Assembly (NCBI RefSeq): GCF_014839805.1
Contig: NC_051141.1
Coordinates: 14,516,777-14,580,776 of the forward strand
Origin: Manduca sexta
Lineage: Eukaryota; Arthropoda; Insecta; Lepidoptera; Sphingidae
Length of the DNA stretch: 64,000 nucleotides
Direction: 5' to 3'
Shown here: positions 50,065 to 63,707 of the stretch, piece after piece
Position numbering within the stretch: the stretch's first letter is position 1
How the letters are laid out: each line of letters begins with the position of its first letter
The notes under the pieces: generated by a model
The model's database searches: none
Told to the model about the DNA's origin: nothing
Seen by the model: only the letters and a program-made list of their open reading frames with translations
Made by a program: the position numbers and the translations under genes

Positions 50065-50494
50065 CATTTCAGGGTTCGACAAAATAATTATTTCTTTGTC
50101 ATATTCATCACGTCAAATAATTTGAAAATGAGAGTAAAAAAATCTCAAATTAGAGTAATCTATTATAATTTGTATAGTATAATTAGGACAGTGTGATCAT
50201 AAATAAATTGGGATACCTAAAAAATACTTTCTGAATAAAATACAATGTAATTATGTTTTTTGTACTGTGTAAAGTGTTATTTATTCACAAGATGCACCTA
50301 CATACCTTACTGTTTAAATGAGCTATGCATTTTATGCAATCGTTGGTACTCAGTGCTATTAACATATCAAAGAAGCTGTCAGTAATCAGATGCAGAGATC
50401 TCGCTGGATTCCCTTCAATCCTCTCGGAGTGCAATGATATACCTACTATTTTGAGAGATGTGGTATATCACTGTATATCACTTGTCTGAGTGTG

Positions 50495-50680
50495 TAGACT
50501 GTAGGTGTATACCCGCCATAGTGGCCTACGCAAGTATGTCGCATTCAGAGATCACCCTGTGTATATACGGTTTCAAATTGGCCGGTATAATTGTCTCGGC
50601 TGGCGAGGGGTAATCGACAGTCAATACTCTATCTGGACCCATTCTGCTTACCATTAGGGTCACTGGGGTCATTTTGCATA
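50495..50680 (+). repeat. dispersed repeat family A, copy 5
   Basis: Plus orientation: CCCGCCATAGTGGCCTACGC, GAGATCACCCTGTGTATATA, GGCCGGTATAATTGTCTCGG, GGCGAGGGGTAATCG and GGACCCATTCTGCTTACC. Near full length for the inner block order. Confidence 0.75.
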
Positions 50681-52844
50681 TATAACACAAGTCTATAATA
50701 TTATAGTTTAGGTAAATAGATAATAAAATTTATGTAGTCGCACGCTGGGATGTAAAATTTTTAGAACGCCGTTAGGTACCTATACGTCTGTTAACGTCGA
50801 ATTCTTTGAAAACTTGACATAACGTAATTCTTGGACTGTTGCTTAAGTCCCGATATAAAAAAAGACCGTAAATGTATCGATGTGATTTTACTACAATAAA
50901 TCAAATATAGTAAAACCGCATCGTACGTTTTATGATCGTCAACTTATTTAGAGACAACCACCTGGTGTCAAGCACGCAGTCAATAGCAAAGGCCGTGTTT
51001 ACCCTCAATAATAATGTATGTATTTGTATTTCAAGATCACTACACGTTTAGTCCGATTTATAATTGTTTATAAACTTGTCTTAAACCGCGCGTGTCCCAA
51101 ACTATCAACGAATACTTGGCTCCAAGCGGTTCCTTGATGTATGACTGATGAGGAAAAATAATCTTCAGAGAATGCGCGAGAAAATTGATGTACAGCCAAG
51201 TGCTGCCAACTAATTTGTGTATAAAGATTGTACGAGAATTTTATGACTTTTAAAAAAGAAATTGTTCCTGAAGTGATATTAATTTCACGAAACTGATAAT
51301 AATGCACGAATGACAAATATTATACGAAAAATATTGTTCTTGCACGTTACCGAGAAGAAGATTAAAATAGAAAATTAAACATTTCCATAATAAACATACG
51401 AATATTTTTATATTTAGAAGGTAGGTGATGGGACTCGTATGCGAGAATTCGTCTGAATAGGTGCCAAAGCTTTGTTTATCTTTGTCGCTAAGCAGCAGTA
51501 GGTACGTTAGCGGTTTAAAAGTCAATTCGGGCTGTGTAATTGTGTTTCAAAATTACAAGGGAAAGCCATGCATATAATATATGAATGTTATTTTTATTGT
51601 ATAATTTTATAGATTTCGAAGAGTATCAAATTATAAACTCACTGTACTTATGTACTCTATTATATACCATTTTAGAAATGATTATATAATAATTACTAGG
51701 GAGGCAGAACTGAAACAATTTATATCCCAATTATTTACGGACAAAAATATCAAGGAATGTGTTGATTATAAAATAGAAAATTAATAACTTACAAAGCATT
51801 ATTTCATGCCGACCTCATTCCTGATTATAATCGGCCACCTCTTTCGAGTTTATTCGAATATCTAACCCACTTTCGTGGAGTGCTGATCGATGTCATAATT
51901 CGATGGTACCTCTCAGACCTCGGTCTGGCGCTAAGTCTTACATAATTAGGCTATACTAATCAAAAACTATTACTTTGATGACATGTGACATATTTGAATC
52001 TCCAAAGAGGCATATCTAAGCGTAATAAATGTACTAATGGCCTAGTTGTAGTTTGTGTTTTCTATCTCATATCGTATGTGATATTATTTTTGATATTTTA
52101 TTAAAAAATAAAATAGAATTAGGCTTATAAAATCGTGCAAGCATCCTTTTATAACGTGGATTGACTGCTACTATTACTGACTGAGAATTTATGGACGTTG
52201 CATTAATAAAATTAGTTACAAATTCCATTTTTTCAGCACCCTTATTCTCCAATATGTATTTAATTAAATCGTTTTGTTTAACTTTACTTATATATTTAGT
52301 TCTTGCAGTATTCCTTTTAATTACCGAAGCCAAAGACGCTGTGCAATGTGCAAAAGAAGGCATGGGCGTTTGCTCCAACAGCAGGCTTTCAAAATTAATT
52401 ACAATGCAGGCTTAATTGCTATCAGCAGACTTTCTCGCGTAGTCATAACATCACTATCTGATTATTGATTATTTATTATGTATTGTATTCTATTTTTTTT
52501 AAACGTCATCCATGCCTATTTTATGTAATTATGTTTACTCTACCATGATATTGACATACAATATCATTGTAATGTTATTAAAGTATTATGTAATTATGCT
52601 CTTTGTATGCTAAATAAATAAAAATAAATCAGCAAGAAGTAGCTAGCTGTGTGAATTCAAATATAACTACTTTCCTAAACAGTTATCGACAATTATACTA
52701 ATAAAGCGTTATTGCCATAATATCAAAACGACCCTACTCTTCTTAGAAACGTAAAAAGTATGTAGAATCGTTATATAGTTTATCGCGGGGCTACTGCAAT
52801 GAGAGTCAGTTTAGTTTTATGCTTATGGTAGGATTTATTTTATA
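50681..52844. other. non-coding DNA
   Basis: No gene supported. Around 52070-52420 both strands are open for about 75-100 codons. An AAATAAATAAAAATAAAT tail at about 52612-52629 could be the 3' end of an old plus-strand retroposon. Confidence 0.4.
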
Positions 52845-52985
52845 TCCGCCCGAATAGCGACCACCGTACACAAGATGTTAAAATCCTCCATAGTTTCCCA
52901 CGTAAGTGTGTGGCGTTCCGGGATCATTCTGTGTATATCGTTCTATTCGACACCACTCCACAGATCATTATATACAATGGGGTTA
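52845..52985 (+). repeat. dispersed repeat family A, copy 6
   Basis: Plus orientation: ATATCCGCCCGAATAGCGAC, AAGATGTTAAAATCC, TTCCCACGTAAGTGTG, CGGGATCATTCTGTGTATAT. It then jumps to CCACTCCACAGATCA, lacking the CCGGCATAATT block, so it is internally deleted. Confidence 0.7.
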
Positions 52986-55900
52986 TTTAATACCATGCCA
53001 GTATACAAAAAGAAAATGATTATATATTATTATACTACATTTTGATCATTGCTTTTAACATGTAAAACACTAATCCCATAATTAAAATACTACAGGAATA
53101 AATTCGTGTTACAAATTGCCTTTAAAATTTATCAATTTATCTGTTTACATAGGTTGCTATGGAACATCAATCAAAACACACATCTCTTATCCCCGAAGAG
53201 GTAGACAGAAGTACAATCATGGTACCACTTTTTTTTTCATCAATTAGCATCCGCGAAATATTTACTTTGCTAATAGCCACCGATGCTCTCCACCTTATAG
53301 ATAAAGGGCCGCTAATGAGGGCAAAACATCCTACTGATGTAAGTTCACCAACTGTTGTTCTCGCGGGCTTAGGCGGCGTCAAGGATACACGCTATTTTTA
53401 ACACAGAATGTAAATACTTTGGTTTCAGTTTTGACTGAACCGATTTTAAAGAATTCATTATTACGTCAGTGCTTAAATAGAAAGAGTTGGTAAGCGCGTA
53501 AGTTGTCTATTCTATTTGATGTCCTGGGTTTTAATAAAAAATATTAAGTAGAGATTGTTGATTCTCTAGGTTATTTAAAAACATTATCAATTTGAAGTAG
53601 GGATTAAAAATACTATTTTACGGGTTTGATATGTTCGGTTTGACCTGCACAATTATTTGGGTAGCTTAATAATTATTTGATAAGTATATTACTTTATTTT
53701 TTATCGGATTCGTATATGAAGGTGATTTTTGCGGCTGAAATTTTAATATTTTATATTTAATCATTAGATCTTAATCATATGAAATTAGCTGTTAAGAAGC
53801 CGACCAAATGAAAAGGTTATTGAGAAAACTAGTTAACCTTTTAACCCGAGTAATGGGTCCATGCTGAAGATTTTTTTAAATAGGTCTGTCACATAATAAT
53901 AGTAATAGAAACTTTACCCAAGCCGTCGATCCTCACCTAGAGCTAAGGTGTGTACATTCCCGCGTCCATCGAAAATAACTTGGCGTAGGCGGCGAATCAC
54001 CTCCAACTGTTGTTATTCGGAAAAAACTGAAATTCACTCGGACAGTCGCCGTCAAATCCGGCGCTATAGCCGCTTCTGAGTTAAGCTTTAGGTTAGGAAT
54101 AATATTCCATAAAATTGTTGGTGAAAGTTGGCTAATAGAATAAGGCTGTATAAAAATTTAAAATGAATAAACTATTTCAAATTTTAGTTGTAATTAAAGA
54201 GGTTCATTTTGTTTCCGGTTTTAAGAAATTATTTATCAGCAATATAATATTCGAATTCCATTTGAAAAAAGAATTCCTTAATTCATTATGAAAACGTGCG
54301 TTCTATGGAAGTTTTTGCTCGAGCAGTACGTTTCCACAGCAGTGTGTAGTAAAAAGTATTGAGTAGGAAATATCCTACAGAGTTTGTTGATTATGAAGTT
54401 TTTATTACAGCCATTAACTGTTTATAGTGAGCAGTTATATGTGCAGTAGTGTTGCGTTTATTCCGTAAGCACATACTCATATATTATAATCAACCTACAT
54501 TAATTCTATCGTGCAAACGCAAAAACGGTATGTCTCAGAAACCTTATTTCGAGATAATCGAAGTTTTGTAAATATAGTTTTATAGTTTTATATGTAAAAA
54601 AGAGATAGAGAAACTCTTTTAAGATTTTTTTAACAAGTTATAGACAAGATACCGTTATTTAGATAAATTCATTGGGTGGGTATTTCTTTAAGCGATCTGA
54701 CGACATTAAAATCAAGATTTTGCGATACCGTTTTCGGGCTTAGCACGGCAGAATAATTGATTATGAAAAAAATATGAGATACATAATTAATGTGCAAGTC
54801 TTCTTTCTAATATAAATAACAAGGGTGCCGTTGCACCATAAAGTTTAATAATAGCAGCATAAAATCAGCCTGAAGATGGATTCTGCTTTATATTAATAGA
54901 AATGTAATTATTCTCGTTTTTTACAATAAAATTTTTAAGAAATATATTCTGTCGATAAATCTTTACATTGATTTGGTCATATTTAATTATTTTAAAAGCT
55001 TTAATATTATGATTTCGCGTTAGGCCGTAGGTTATATCTTAATATTAACTGTTAGAATGCGATCAAAAAAATTATCAAAATTAATTTTTATAATTTTTCT
55101 AAATCTTTTCAGTGTTGTATTTGTGTATGTTGTATATAGTAAGTTGTGTTATAGTAATGTATATTACTTTAATGTTAATTTTTAGTCGTTCATATCTAAA
55201 CTCAAACACCACGTGCCACACAACTATTCTAAATCCAAAATCAGCTATAATCAGTTTTGATCCTCATTATCAGTTCTTATGATAAAGGTGTTAAAGGTGA
55301 TATGCAAGGCGAGACCGCGGCGAGGATCGGTCGGTCCCGGTTAATAATAGAACGTTCTACATCGGATCAGGGGTTTCGCAACGACGCCGGCCTTGTGAGC
55401 ATCAACAACGCACAGGTGCGGAAACTGAGAACATTTTAAACTGGTGTATGCAAACATACAGATTAATGCTGGTCGCAGATTTATTTAGTAAAAGGAACAA
55501 CTCTCAAAATCTTACATATACATCACATACATACATCGATACCTGATTAATACAAAGTTCCAAACAAAAAGCTAAATGTTGTTTCAATTACGAATCGTCA
55601 CAGCATATCGAAAACAAAGTTAAGTTTGTTTAGCTTATGTTGCATAGATTAGAAAATATTACATAGTGCATACCTTAGTACATGAATTACGATCTGCAAC
55701 CCGCCTAAGAGCTTAGATAGGCTGTTCATGTGGGCATAGATAAAAGTTGAAGATATATAGACCATGTCAGACAGCGCATTTTAAAAGTATAAGTATAACG
55801 GATCTCAGGAATTCTAACCGATTTGGGAAAATATTGAGGATATTGGCAATGCTAGCAGATTGCATTTAAATAAATTGTTGGAGTGATATTACAGGCCCTA

Positions 55901-57729
55901 GAGGTTCCATTGAGGACAACTGTTACTCCTGTGCTTATACTAGTCGATAATATTTGTGAGTATAATTATAATGCATTCATGAGATTTATGAAACAAAGAG
56001 CTACAAATGTGTTCTGGTAAATTCTGCTTATTATAAATGTTGACAAGTTTTTGATGGTTATAATTAAATATTGTAGTCGCGAAGGGTGAAGTTTTCCAAT
56101 ATGTAACCCTACACAACATATAGGTTCTAGTAGTACAAATAATTTTAATGATTATTTGATTTTACATAAATTACAAAAAGGAGGCCAGCAGGAATCGGCT
56201 TTTATGGTCCCTTCCCCACTGAAACATTGATTCTTAACCTTCCGGCGCCAAAGCGTGTTTTAATCCGTCTCTGGCGCCATCAACTTTAAATGTCATAGAA
56301 GTCTGTGAAATTAATTTAATCGGCACTATGAACTTACGACGCGGATACGTTGATGACTTACAATGATGCAGATGATGAATCGTCATCAGACTGCGTATGC
56401 ACACAGCGCATCACAGTACGTCATGCCTAGAAGATGCCAACTCTGTACTGAATCATAGTCTAATAAATAATTCGATTATAAATAAATTTTATTCATGTAC
56501 CGGTGGTAAATTGTTGACATCCCGCGACGGGATCGCCGCCAAGTGGGAAATTCAACGAGTACTAACCGATAAATTTACAAGCTCGACTTCTTTCTTCTGC
56601 CCCGGGCAAGATTGGATTACTTCTCTTTTCTTTGTCAAGCTCAGCCGCTGTTACTAGGCAATCCACATGCTACGGAGTCGTAAAAGTTTTGGCACCGTTT
56701 GGCAATTATGACGGACGCGACCAACTATCGAATGAAGACTAATCATCCGTATCTCTACATAAAATCTGCTCAATGCGTTACGGCAACTTCTTCATGTATC
56801 AAGCGGCTGATTTAAAACTGCTAGATTCTAAATCCTGCACACTTTTACGTGTCATGTAGGTTAGAACCTAGTAATTGCGACGCATGATGAATCATCACTA
56901 GGCTAGTTCACCAAATTTTGCCCCTCCCTCCCCCCTCTATACTGCACTTTAAACGAAATAAAGCCCTGCATATACTAAGAACAATTTTTTTACCGAGAAC
57001 TTAATAAGTCAAGTCAAGTCTTCAGTCTTGAGTCAATTCCAATTCTATATCATTGATACGCTTCCGCTTTAGAAAAAAGTAACATTTCGACGGAGTTACA
57101 GTTGTTACAGTGCAGCGTCTCGCTGGTCAAGTGAAATGTAACAACAAATTGTCAATTGTTTTTCTGTTTTGATATTGAAGCCCTGTAGAAATGTTGTCAA
57201 CACTGTGGCCTTTTCAAGATTAGGGTGTCATCATCTTACCATACGCTCTAATTTTTTCCAAAATTTAACTCATGATATTATAATGCTGAGCCTTTCGCAC
57301 ACAAATATCGAGCACAAATTTTTATTCCAGGCATTCCAAGTGTGATTCTTCGAATTAACTAGTTACAAAAAGTATGACCGTTGAACATAAAATCGAACCC
57401 AGAAATGTTGTTACGCCGAATCCAGCAGCGTCAAGTCGTCCAGAGAAGGCAGGCAGAGGATGACCGATGGGTCGGGGTCGTAGTGTTATATACATTGTAC
57501 CTACACTTCTCTGCTTGTATAGCGAATATCATGATGGATGGTAGGTACGTTTTTTGTACGAAGTCAAAAAGATACCTTACAGCCAATAATTTATGATTCC
57601 TTATCCTCCAATTAGTGCAGTCGTATCGTACATAACGCGATTTTATAAATTTTAAATAAATAACTTTAAAACAAAAATCGATTACAAATTACCAAATTAT
57701 GTACTTATAGCATTTAGTTATTACAACTG
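52986..57729. other. non-coding DNA, one weak exon candidate
   Basis: Mostly AT-rich. The only exon-like segment is 53153-53338 (plus), described in the findings. GC-richer patches at about 53960-54090, 55300-55420, 56230-56600 and 57400-57480 could be old repeats; none could be assigned. Confidence 0.4.
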
Positions 57730-57960
57730 GGAATAATTTATTTATTTATTTTATTTATTTGCACTTCATATACAATAAAATTTGTACATAGGAGGACTTA
57801 ATGTCACAGGCATCCTCTCCCAGTCAACCTTAGGATGGAGCAGAGATAAACAAGGTAGGTACCACAACAAATGTGTTGCGGTAAGCAAATACAACAGAAG
57901 AAGATATAACTAATACGATATATACAAATATTAATGAAGTATAATTAAATTAAATGTAGA
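57730..57960 (-). mobile_element. LINE 3'-end remnant
   Basis: The plus strand starts with a TTTATTTATTTATTTTATTTATT run, i.e. an AATAAATA-type tail on the minus strand. A GC-richer stretch follows (CAGGCATCCTCTCCCAGTC, CTTAGGATGGAGCAGAG). I associate that stretch with the 3' UTR of lepidopteran non-LTR elements. No coding sequence remains. Confidence 0.45.
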
Positions 57961-58039
57961 CATCAAATAAAAATACAATATACTAAAAAAATAATAATGA
58001 AAAAAGAAACAGATCTTTGAAGTTATAAATTATTTATTT

Positions 58040-58262
58040 GATTGCCTAGTTGTATTGCATGGGCGGTAAGACTACCGCTCCCAGGTCTAGGTTCAAATAT
58101 TGGATCGGTGTCTGGCAAACAGTTATTGAGATAAACTGCTCAGTATCAACCCGAATTTTAGAATGTATGCCGATATGAGCGATATGACGGAACACATATA
58201 GCGAAAAGTGGGTGTTCTAGTTGAATCTCTGCCTACCTTTTACGGGATAAAAAAAACGTGAG
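58040..58262 (+). mobile_element. second tRNA-headed SINE family, copy 1
   Basis: Head TTGCCTAGTTGTATTGCATG, GACTACCGCTCCCAGG and B box GGTTCAAATATTGG, followed by AACTGCTCAGTATCAACCC, GACGGAACACATATAGCG, AAAAGTGGGTGTTCTAGTTG and CTCTGCCTACC. The head and order differ from the other SINE family. A (TA)n run follows at about 58279-58299. Confidence 0.8.
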
Positions 58263-58433
58263 CATGCATGCGTTTGCGTAATATATATATATATATATAC
58301 AATATTACTGCCATCTCGAGACTAATGCTAGAACTAATTTATAGTGTAAATTTTCAGTGGGTAAATAATGCTTATTTCTCACAAAAGTATTCTAGATGGC
58401 GCTACTGTACATAAAGACTAAAATATGTTTTTT

Positions 58434-58650
58434 CACTGCCTCGGTGGCGTGGTTGTATTACGTTAATATAAATATAATGATATCGTGTAGTACCTACTAA
58501 TGCAGATGCACCTCCCTAAAAGTAATGTGGGCGGTGCCCATGGGCCTGCCTCCTATCACATAATAAGATGAAATATGCATGGTGAAAAGTGGATGCACTA
58601 GTTGTACCTCTGCCCACCCTAGTTTTGTGTATAGCATGAATAGACTTTTA
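58434..58650 (+). mobile_element. second tRNA-headed SINE family, copy 2 (internally deleted)
   Basis: Head TGCCTCGGTGGCGTGGTTGT-ATTACG, then unrelated sequence in place of the B-box part. The distal half follows: GGGCCTGCCTCCTATCACAT, GTGAAAAGTGGATGCACTAG, TTGTACCTCTGCCCACCC. Same orientation as its neighbour 170 bp upstream. Confidence 0.7.
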
Positions 58651-59038
58651 AATTAACCAATTGTTATCTAAACATAACTTTACGGCCCCTCTCCAATCTT
58701 TACCGAAAGAAAACATAATTATTTAGAGAGTTCAAATGATTGCCGACCGAGGGGATTTATTTGGGTTCTTCAAGCTTGTAGAAATATGTCATAATATTTA
58801 TAATATGCTTGAAAATAAATGCTGAGTTATTTCCCACATATATTTAGGATAAGAGAGAATGGTATAAAAAATTACTTTAAAAAATTTCCACTTTTAACGC
58901 AATTCTGATTCTGCAGGTCGCGTCTGGTTTTGATTGTAGGCGCAAGCAATTATGTATTATTTGTTAAGGTTACAAGCGCATATTTTATTGATTATTTTCT
59001 ATATAAAATGTCCCAACAGATCCGAATGTAAAGTGGTA

Positions 59039-59065
59039 TAATAATAATAATAATAATAATAATAA
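59039..59065 (+). repeat. (TAA)9 microsatellite
   Basis: Nine uninterrupted TAA units. Confidence 0.95.
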
Positions 59066-59749
59066 TGTTGATAATCATACCGTACAGTTTCAGATTATTG
59101 ATAACAGATGGCGCTGTATTTACTCCATACGATCTTCAATAACAGATGTAAGTCAATAGTTGAAATCAACCTATCTGCTAGGATTTCCTAAACTTTTATT
59201 ATTCTATGCATTGTTTGACTCATTAAAAACCTTAATAAATACGTTTTTCACAACTTTGCCAATGAGTAATTAGCTTTTCTTGTGCAATAACTCACAGTCT
59301 GTAAATCGAAAGTCATAAGATCGATTTTTACAGTCATAAATACTGCTGTGACCTGTTAAGTTAATTTCGTGTTTGATTGTCCTCTCTTGCGAGTATCCAT
59401 GACGTAAGTACTTCCCCACATCGCGTCAATCACCTTACATGTAGCTCCGTCGCAGGTCCTTAATCTGTTCCAATTGATCAAATCGTTCAGAAATGATCGC
59501 AGCTTCATTCGCGTCCGATGCGCCCAGTTCTTATGTATATTGACTGCGGTTTGCTAAAAGCAAGGATTTAGGCAGGTAGTATAGATTTAACACAAGTAAA
59601 TACTTTTCTATGGGCTTGTATTGAATTATTAGGATTACCTACCTACATTAAATTGCTGCTTTGCCCCCTAGATCAATATTTAAGATATTGACCCCCTCCA
59701 CCATGAATTGAAAGATGCTACGCCTTTATAAGTAATGTGTATCAAAAAT

Positions 59750-59790
59750 ATTAATGTGCATAGGTATTACATATATCTATGCACATTAAT
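59750..59790. repeat. inverted repeat, 14-bp perfect arms
   Basis: ATTAATGTGCATAG (59750-59763) and its exact reverse complement (59777-59790) around a 13-bp loop. Confidence 0.9.
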
Positions 59791-61837
59791 ACCTATTGGG
59801 TTCTTTTGGTTGTAATTGTTTTACAGAAAATTATAAATTTTTAACCGACTTCCGTTTGGTTAGGTTAGGTTACAGTTTTGATATAATATAAATATGTTAA
59901 TGAAATATTATTTCATAATTATATATTTACTGTGCTATATGTATAAATATAAAATATTTTAATAGGAATCCTTTTTTTCAGTGAAATTGTACTTTACGGG
60001 AAATTTATACTTGTCGTCTCAAAATTTCTTAATGCGCGGCAAAATAAATGAATATCAATAAAAAAAGGTAATACGATTCGCACTATTCCAGAAAATCTAC
60101 ATGGCTGATTCAATATATTATCGTCGCCGGTCCTTAGGTCCTTATTAAGATTGTACCTCATTCCTCTAATTATTATGAAATTGGCTGATGCTTCAATAGT
60201 GACATTAAATAATTAATTCGAACTCATATAATATGACACATTATTTGGATTTCGTCAAATTCAGTTTTAGCGCTCCAGTTCGGAAAACTCTAGTGTTGCT
60301 TCTTTCAAATTCAGTTCAAAATGTAAGATACAGTATATAGAAAAAAAAAAATGATTCGTTTTTAGTTTTGATTGGAACAGCTCGCAAAGTCGCCCCGTTC
60401 ACATTTAAGTGCACAATCCTCTGAGGATCATGAAATAATTTAATCTAATTTTTTTAAGTACTTGATAATTAATATAGTTTGTGAAATCGTAGGCCGATTA
60501 CCACAAGCAGCGCTAGTTCAAAAGAATGACGAGTGTGTCAGCTTTCGGTCTACTCAACCATGATATTATCGAGAAGTAGGCGACCCGGCACACGATCGGC
60601 TATATCATACTTGAGCCGCTTACAAATTAAAAATAAAAGAAACATTTAATAAAACTAATGACATGCATCTAAAGAAAATCCTCTATGTAGCCTGAGATCT
60701 TGTAATAAACTTTATTGTATGAAAATAGTTTAATACTAGCTTGAGCTTTAACAATGTGGAGTTCTTAATCAAGTCAGCTTTGGCCTTCGATATATATGTA
60801 CTACGTACTTGGCAACTATAGGTCGATTCAAAACAAACCATGTTTCAACTATGCTGCAAATTTCGATGACATCTGAAACCTGTTATAGTTTCGCAGCATA
60901 TAACGGATATGGAGAGTCTACGTATGTTATTTTAAGCTACTCCACTCTCTGAAATCTTGCAGAATTGTTGATCATGGGCCATTGAAAGCGGCGAAAAATC
61001 ATTAAAGATGGTGACTGTTTCAAATAATCGTTCCTGGGCTGCGTCTATTATTATTTACCATCAATTTATATCAGTGGCGAAAGGTGATTTTTTTTTAGAG
61101 AAACCCGGCACAATGTATTGGTACTAATATCCATGAATGCGCTCTGCAAATCATTCTAATAATAATTAGATTCTACATTAAGAGAAACCATCAGGTATCG
61201 GCTTATATGAATCCTTCGTCTTTGATTTATATCTTATGCGTAGATCCCTTAATGTTCGAAATGCGCAAATCCTTTCGGCTGTTCTGTTCATGCCACTCAC
61301 GATTTTAGAAATTAAAACAGCGAATAGTAGCCTATGTGTATCAACATGCTCGGGCCGCAGGGCGGAACTGCTTTTTGCTCTTATTGAAGGTCAATCAACT
61401 AAGGAAATCAATTTATTATCCTATTGCTTCGAAAAGAGCACCTATTAAATTGTTTTCGGTTGTGTTGAGGCAGAAAATAGTTTGAAATTGCTTCTCATAT
61501 CATTCACATTTGTGATTCCATGTAAGACTGTGTATTCATGGGCTATGGTGAAAAGTTGCGCAGCAGAACCAGTATGTATGACTTACTGGATAAAGCCTTG
61601 CAAGACTTTACTTTATTCTCTCATATGTGAGAGTCCGCCTGGATAGTTACCACCGCAATATTTATTTTGGCCGCCAAGCAGTAGTTTGTAGTCGCTGTTG
61701 TGTTCCAGTTTAAAGGACATAGTATCTAGTGTAACTACTGGACATAATGAGACTTAACATCTCCTGTCTCAGGATGGCGAGCGCCGTGGAATACCAAACA
61801 AAACTTTATAATTTAAGGTGTTGGATGGTGTTTCTAC

Positions 61838-61890
61838 TGTTTATGGGCGGTCGTATTGCTTACCATCAGGCGAACGGCAAGCTCATGTCA
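61838..61890 (-). repeat. short family C match
   Basis: ATGGGCGGTCGTATTGCTTACCATCAGG-type sequence on the plus strand is the reverse complement of the CCTGATGGTAAGC start of the 27.5 kb repeat. Only about 50 bp are preserved. Confidence 0.45.
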
Positions 61891-63707
61891 TCATTCAAAT
61901 AGCAATAAAAAAAGAGCGGAACAATACTATTTTTGAAACAAAAATATTTCGCGGATTTTATAACGATATTTGTATTATAATTTTCTTCTTCTGTGTCGAA
62001 GACTTTACATCCTTCGTTTTTACGGGGAGGACTGACGTATTATTTATCCTAAAAGTCAAAGTATAATTTCTACCAACATATTTTACAATTAAACATTTTT
62101 AAAACGTTAGTTTTTAATGGCCCGATCTACGCAGATTGAGCTCAGAGTGTCTTGACGTCCGGCAGCCGGTCGTTTGGGTTCTGATTTAATTAAATGTAGA
62201 AGAGGATCCCAAGTTTGTGTAAGATTCCACTTCCTCTTCGCTGTACGTTCCTCATATCTCTTCTCCCTCAAGCTATTGTAAATATGCACTAGAAATACGG
62301 GAAAATTGTGCTACACGCTTGGATTGTGTCTATAAAACTAAGTAAGCATGATATGACAAGACACTGACATCCTATGTGTTGTATATGAAATATTTCCTCT
62401 CTTTAACTCTAGGCTCTGCTTTAGCTTTAGAAACCGAGTCTTAATAGCGTTACGGATTGCTTCTAATTTAAATTGTATTAATAGGTGTGATTCAAATTCA
62501 ACATCTAATGGTATTAAAAACACAATTACCAAGTTTTATTTGCACGGTTCATTTTATTAAGCGAGGATACGTTCTCATGACTGCCAAAAAATCCACTAAC
62601 TGAATGTAAGAAATACGTTCTTACAATACCAAGAAAAAAAGGTTAGAAAAAAGCAATTTTGAAAAGGTAGAGTCATGCAAAGCAAATTTGTTGAGAGCAA
62701 AAATTTTAATAAGATTAGATATGCACTTTATTGTTTAAGGAAATTAAGAACTTTGTCAAACTAATGTGGATCTTGAATTCTATACATAATTGTTAATTCG
62801 TTCTAACCTTCGTTCTAACGTAAAACCTCTATCTACGAACAGTTAATATTAAATTTAATAATAAACAAAAATAATACAGGCAGGACAATTGGAACAGAGA
62901 TTGAAATGCCCAAAATCATATTAATCTGATCGCATGTTCACATTAGTCGCTTCAGTGGTCAATTTACGCCATATTTTCGGGAAAAAGATCTAGTGTGGTT
63001 TCATCCGCCTTATACATATACGTCGCTGTATTGTGTACGCGAGACTGAGTTTTATGATATATTCATTAAGTATTGAGAAATCAAATATAGTTTATCTTTT
63101 ACAATAATATTCTTATCGTTAAGCATTCATATTATGCACTATATGAAAGTAGTTTTCACTTTTACATATTGTACTTACTTGTAAGATAAAGAAATGACTT
63201 TTTAAGCTTTGTTTATTACATACAAGCAAATAATCGATCGAATGTTGCCTTATTCGTTCGCTTATCTATATTTTTATTTAATGAATAGGTATTTATAATT
63301 CGAGAGAAAATCGCTTTAATTAAGAGTACGCCTGATTTCCGGCCCATTTCTGAGAATTAATTGTACCAGAGTTATCAGTTTCATTTAACAATAATTCATA
63401 GTAACTATAACACGTCGTAAACATCGTTAAAAAAATGATAATATAATCTGAATGACTAAACCCATACGATAAAAATTCCCAGAACGATATCGCTTCAATA
63501 AACAATAGTAAAGAGGCGTACACATTACTGCAGCATGTAAAAAGAACAAGGATCCCATTGAATCTAATGTTCTCAATAGAACACGTGATCCTTTCTTTGG
63601 TCTCGTCTGGAACGCAAGTGCATTGAGTGTTGGGGCACATCCCCCCTCCGCGCCCCTCTCGCTCTCGCAGCCGTCCCGCCGCGCCTCCGCCGTGCTGGGA
63701 GGCTTAC

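Larger units (their letters stand above)
58651..63670. other. non-coding DNA
   Basis: No gene supported. Contains a (TAA)9 microsatellite, a 14-bp-arm inverted repeat at 59750-59790, a short family C match at about 61838-61890, and isolated open frames without support. Confidence 0.5.

Noticed and set aside
52067..52415. Overlapping frames on both strands near 52.2 kb
   Set aside because: Same situation; perhaps an old mobile-element piece, but not assignable.
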